The translations under genes and the position numbers were made by a program. A stretch of 8,301 nucleotides of DNA, taken from Flavobacteriaceae bacterium UBA3159. GTDB lineage: Bacteria > Bacteroidota > Bacteroidia > Flavobacteriales > Flavobacteriaceae. This document shows, piece after piece, positions 7,378-8,301 of the stretch. Numbering within the stretch: the stretch's first letter is position 1; each line of letters opens with the position of its first letter. A model generated the notes under the pieces. It saw only the letters and a list, made by a program, of their open reading frames with translations, did not search any database and was not told where the DNA came from. The stretch spans positions 1 to 8,301 of the forward strand of contig DEYL01000011.1 of the NCBI GenBank assembly GCA_002364535.1, given 5' to 3'.

Positions 7378-7385
7378 TAATTTTG
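7378..7385 (+). promoter_or_regulatory. Candidate porU promoter, -7 box
   Basis: TAATTTTG is a perfect match to the Bacteroidota -7 element TAnnTTTG. It lies 52 bp before the porU ATG, giving a leader of about 45 bases. No good TTTG -33 box is found 19 bp upstream, where GTTT stands instead, so the call rests on one box. An AGGA at 7430-7433, four bases before the ATG, could serve as a weak Shine-Dalgarno site. Confidence 0.38.
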
Positions 7386-7437
7386 AAATCAATTTAGTAG
7401 ATGTATACTAATATTGATGAACCCCCGTTAGGATTTA

Positions 7438-8301
7438 ATGAAGAAAATTCCTTTTTTTTTAACGCTTTGGTGCATTTTGACGCTAAGTCATTCCCAAGTT
7501 CAGCGCTTTGAAGTTGACTGGAACAGCTCAAAGGTTTTTTCTATGGGATCAAATCAGATTGAGCTCCCCCATTTTAAAGAAAAAAATTATAATTTTTCTT
7601 TTGAAAAAGGCATCACTTTTGTCGCGCAGTTGGATGCCAAAACTTCCATCGATATAAAAAGTGTCAAAATCACAAACCTAATTACGATTATTGTTTCAGA
7701 ATCAGACTTAAAAGATTTAAAATTAAGTTGGATTCCAAACGATGTTCAATTGAGAACTTTCAATTCAAATGCAAGAGGCAAAACCTCTAATACGATTCAA
7801 ATAAATCCTATTTTCAAAGATAATGGTATTTTAAAAAAAGTAGTGAATTTTACAGTTTCTTACGCTTCATCCTCTAACAATAAATTATCAAGTTCAGGCA
7901 CTTCTCTTCAAAGTTCTGCATTGAAAACAGGCCAATGGTATCGCTTTGCCATTGATACAACTGGAGTTCATAAATTAGACAAGGGATTTTTTGATGCACT
8001 CGGAGTCAATACGGATGTTATAAACCCGAAAAAAATCAAAGTTTATGGACATGGTGGGCAATCATTGCCTTTAGTAAATAATGGAACCCAGTCTTATGAC
8101 TTGATTCAAAATGCGGTCCAATTTGTTGGAGAAGAAGATGGCGTCTTTAATAATGAAGATTTTTTACTTTTTTATGCCATTGGCCCAAAGCATTATAATG
8201 CTGAAAACAACTCACATATCAATCCTTATAGCGATGTTTGTTACTATTACATTGAAATTGGTAGTGAAAATGGCTTGCGCATGAGCGCTGCTAACCAACC
8301 T
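7438..8301 (+). CDS. porU: Type IX secretion system sortase PorU, N-terminal part
   Basis: PorU is the cell-surface sortase that removes the C-terminal targeting domain from type IX secretion cargo and helps attach cargo to the surface. Only the first 288 codons are in the window; the frame is open to the last base. The ATG at 7438 is the first possible start, since an in-frame TAG lies at 7429-7431. It gives a clean signal peptide, MKKIPFFLTLWCILTLSHS, cut before Q20. Residues 20-160 are a beta-rich N-terminal region. The family signature then follows: GQWYRFAIDTTGVHKLD (165-181) and KVYGHGGQSLP (201-211). The gingipain-like (C25) catalytic domain with its His-Cys pair would lie beyond the window, since the family is about 1100-1300 residues long. 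It is divergent from gldJ, as in F. johnsoniae, where gldJ, porU and porV cluster. A nine-T run (7452-7460) falls within codons 5-8. Confidence 0.93.
   Translation, partial: MKKIPFFLTLWCILTLSHSQVQRFEVDWNSSKVFSMGSNQIELPHFKEKNYNFSFEKGITFVAQLDAKTSIDIKSVKITNLITIIVSESDLKDLKLSWIPNDVQLRTFNSNARGKTSNTIQINPIFKDNGILKKVVNFTVSYASSSNNKLSSSGTSLQSSALKTGQWYRFAIDTTGVHKLDKGFFDALGVNTDVINPKKIKVYGHGGQSLPLVNNGTQSYDLIQNAVQFVGEEDGVFNNEDFLLFYAIGPKHYNAENNSHINPYSDVCYYYIEIGSENGLRMSAANQP

Overview
The window looks like a chromosomal segment of a Flavobacteriaceae member (Bacteroidota). The support is AT-rich DNA, A-rich leaders instead of strong Shine-Dalgarno sites, signal peptides ending in S-Q, a DUF6702 protein, and above all the gliding and type IX secretion genes gldJ and porU. 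Genus cannot be read from the sequence.

Layout, left to right. (1) The 3' half of a tRNA-Val(GAC), positions 1-46, followed by a hairpin terminator. (2) A forward pair: a 775-residue exported M1 zinc aminopeptidase-like protein (110-2437) and, 27 bp later, a 166-residue DUF6702 protein (2465-2965). (3) A convergent gap of about 205 bp (2966-3170) with no recognisable gene and no convincing terminator. (4) A reverse-strand run: a divergent Bax inhibitor-1 (BI-1/YetJ) family membrane protein with a large hydrophilic insert (3171-4043), a 163-bp AT-rich spacer (4044-4206) in which I see nothing definite, murF (4207-5490), a strong hairpin (5506-5534), and gldJ (5555-7222). (5) A 215-bp divergent promoter region (7223-7437). 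(6) The first 288 codons of porU, reading rightward off the window (7438-8301). No gene-free stretch exceeds 300 bp.

How the genes fit together: gldJ and porU share one divergent control region and serve the same machinery. PorU is the sortase of the type IX secretion system, and GldJ is a lipoprotein needed for gliding and for stable secretion components. murF is an essential peptidoglycan-synthesis gene placed just downstream of gldJ but separated from it by a terminator-like hairpin. The M1 peptidase and DUF6702 protein are both predicted to be exported and probably form an operon. The BI-1-like gene looks least like part of the core arrangement.

Most of the window is ordinary core flavobacterial genome. 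I see no CRISPR array, insertion sequence, phage module or defence system. The points most worth a second look are the BI-1 protein's insert, the histidine cluster in the DUF6702 protein, the nine-T tract in the porU signal peptide, and the hairpin between gldJ and murF.
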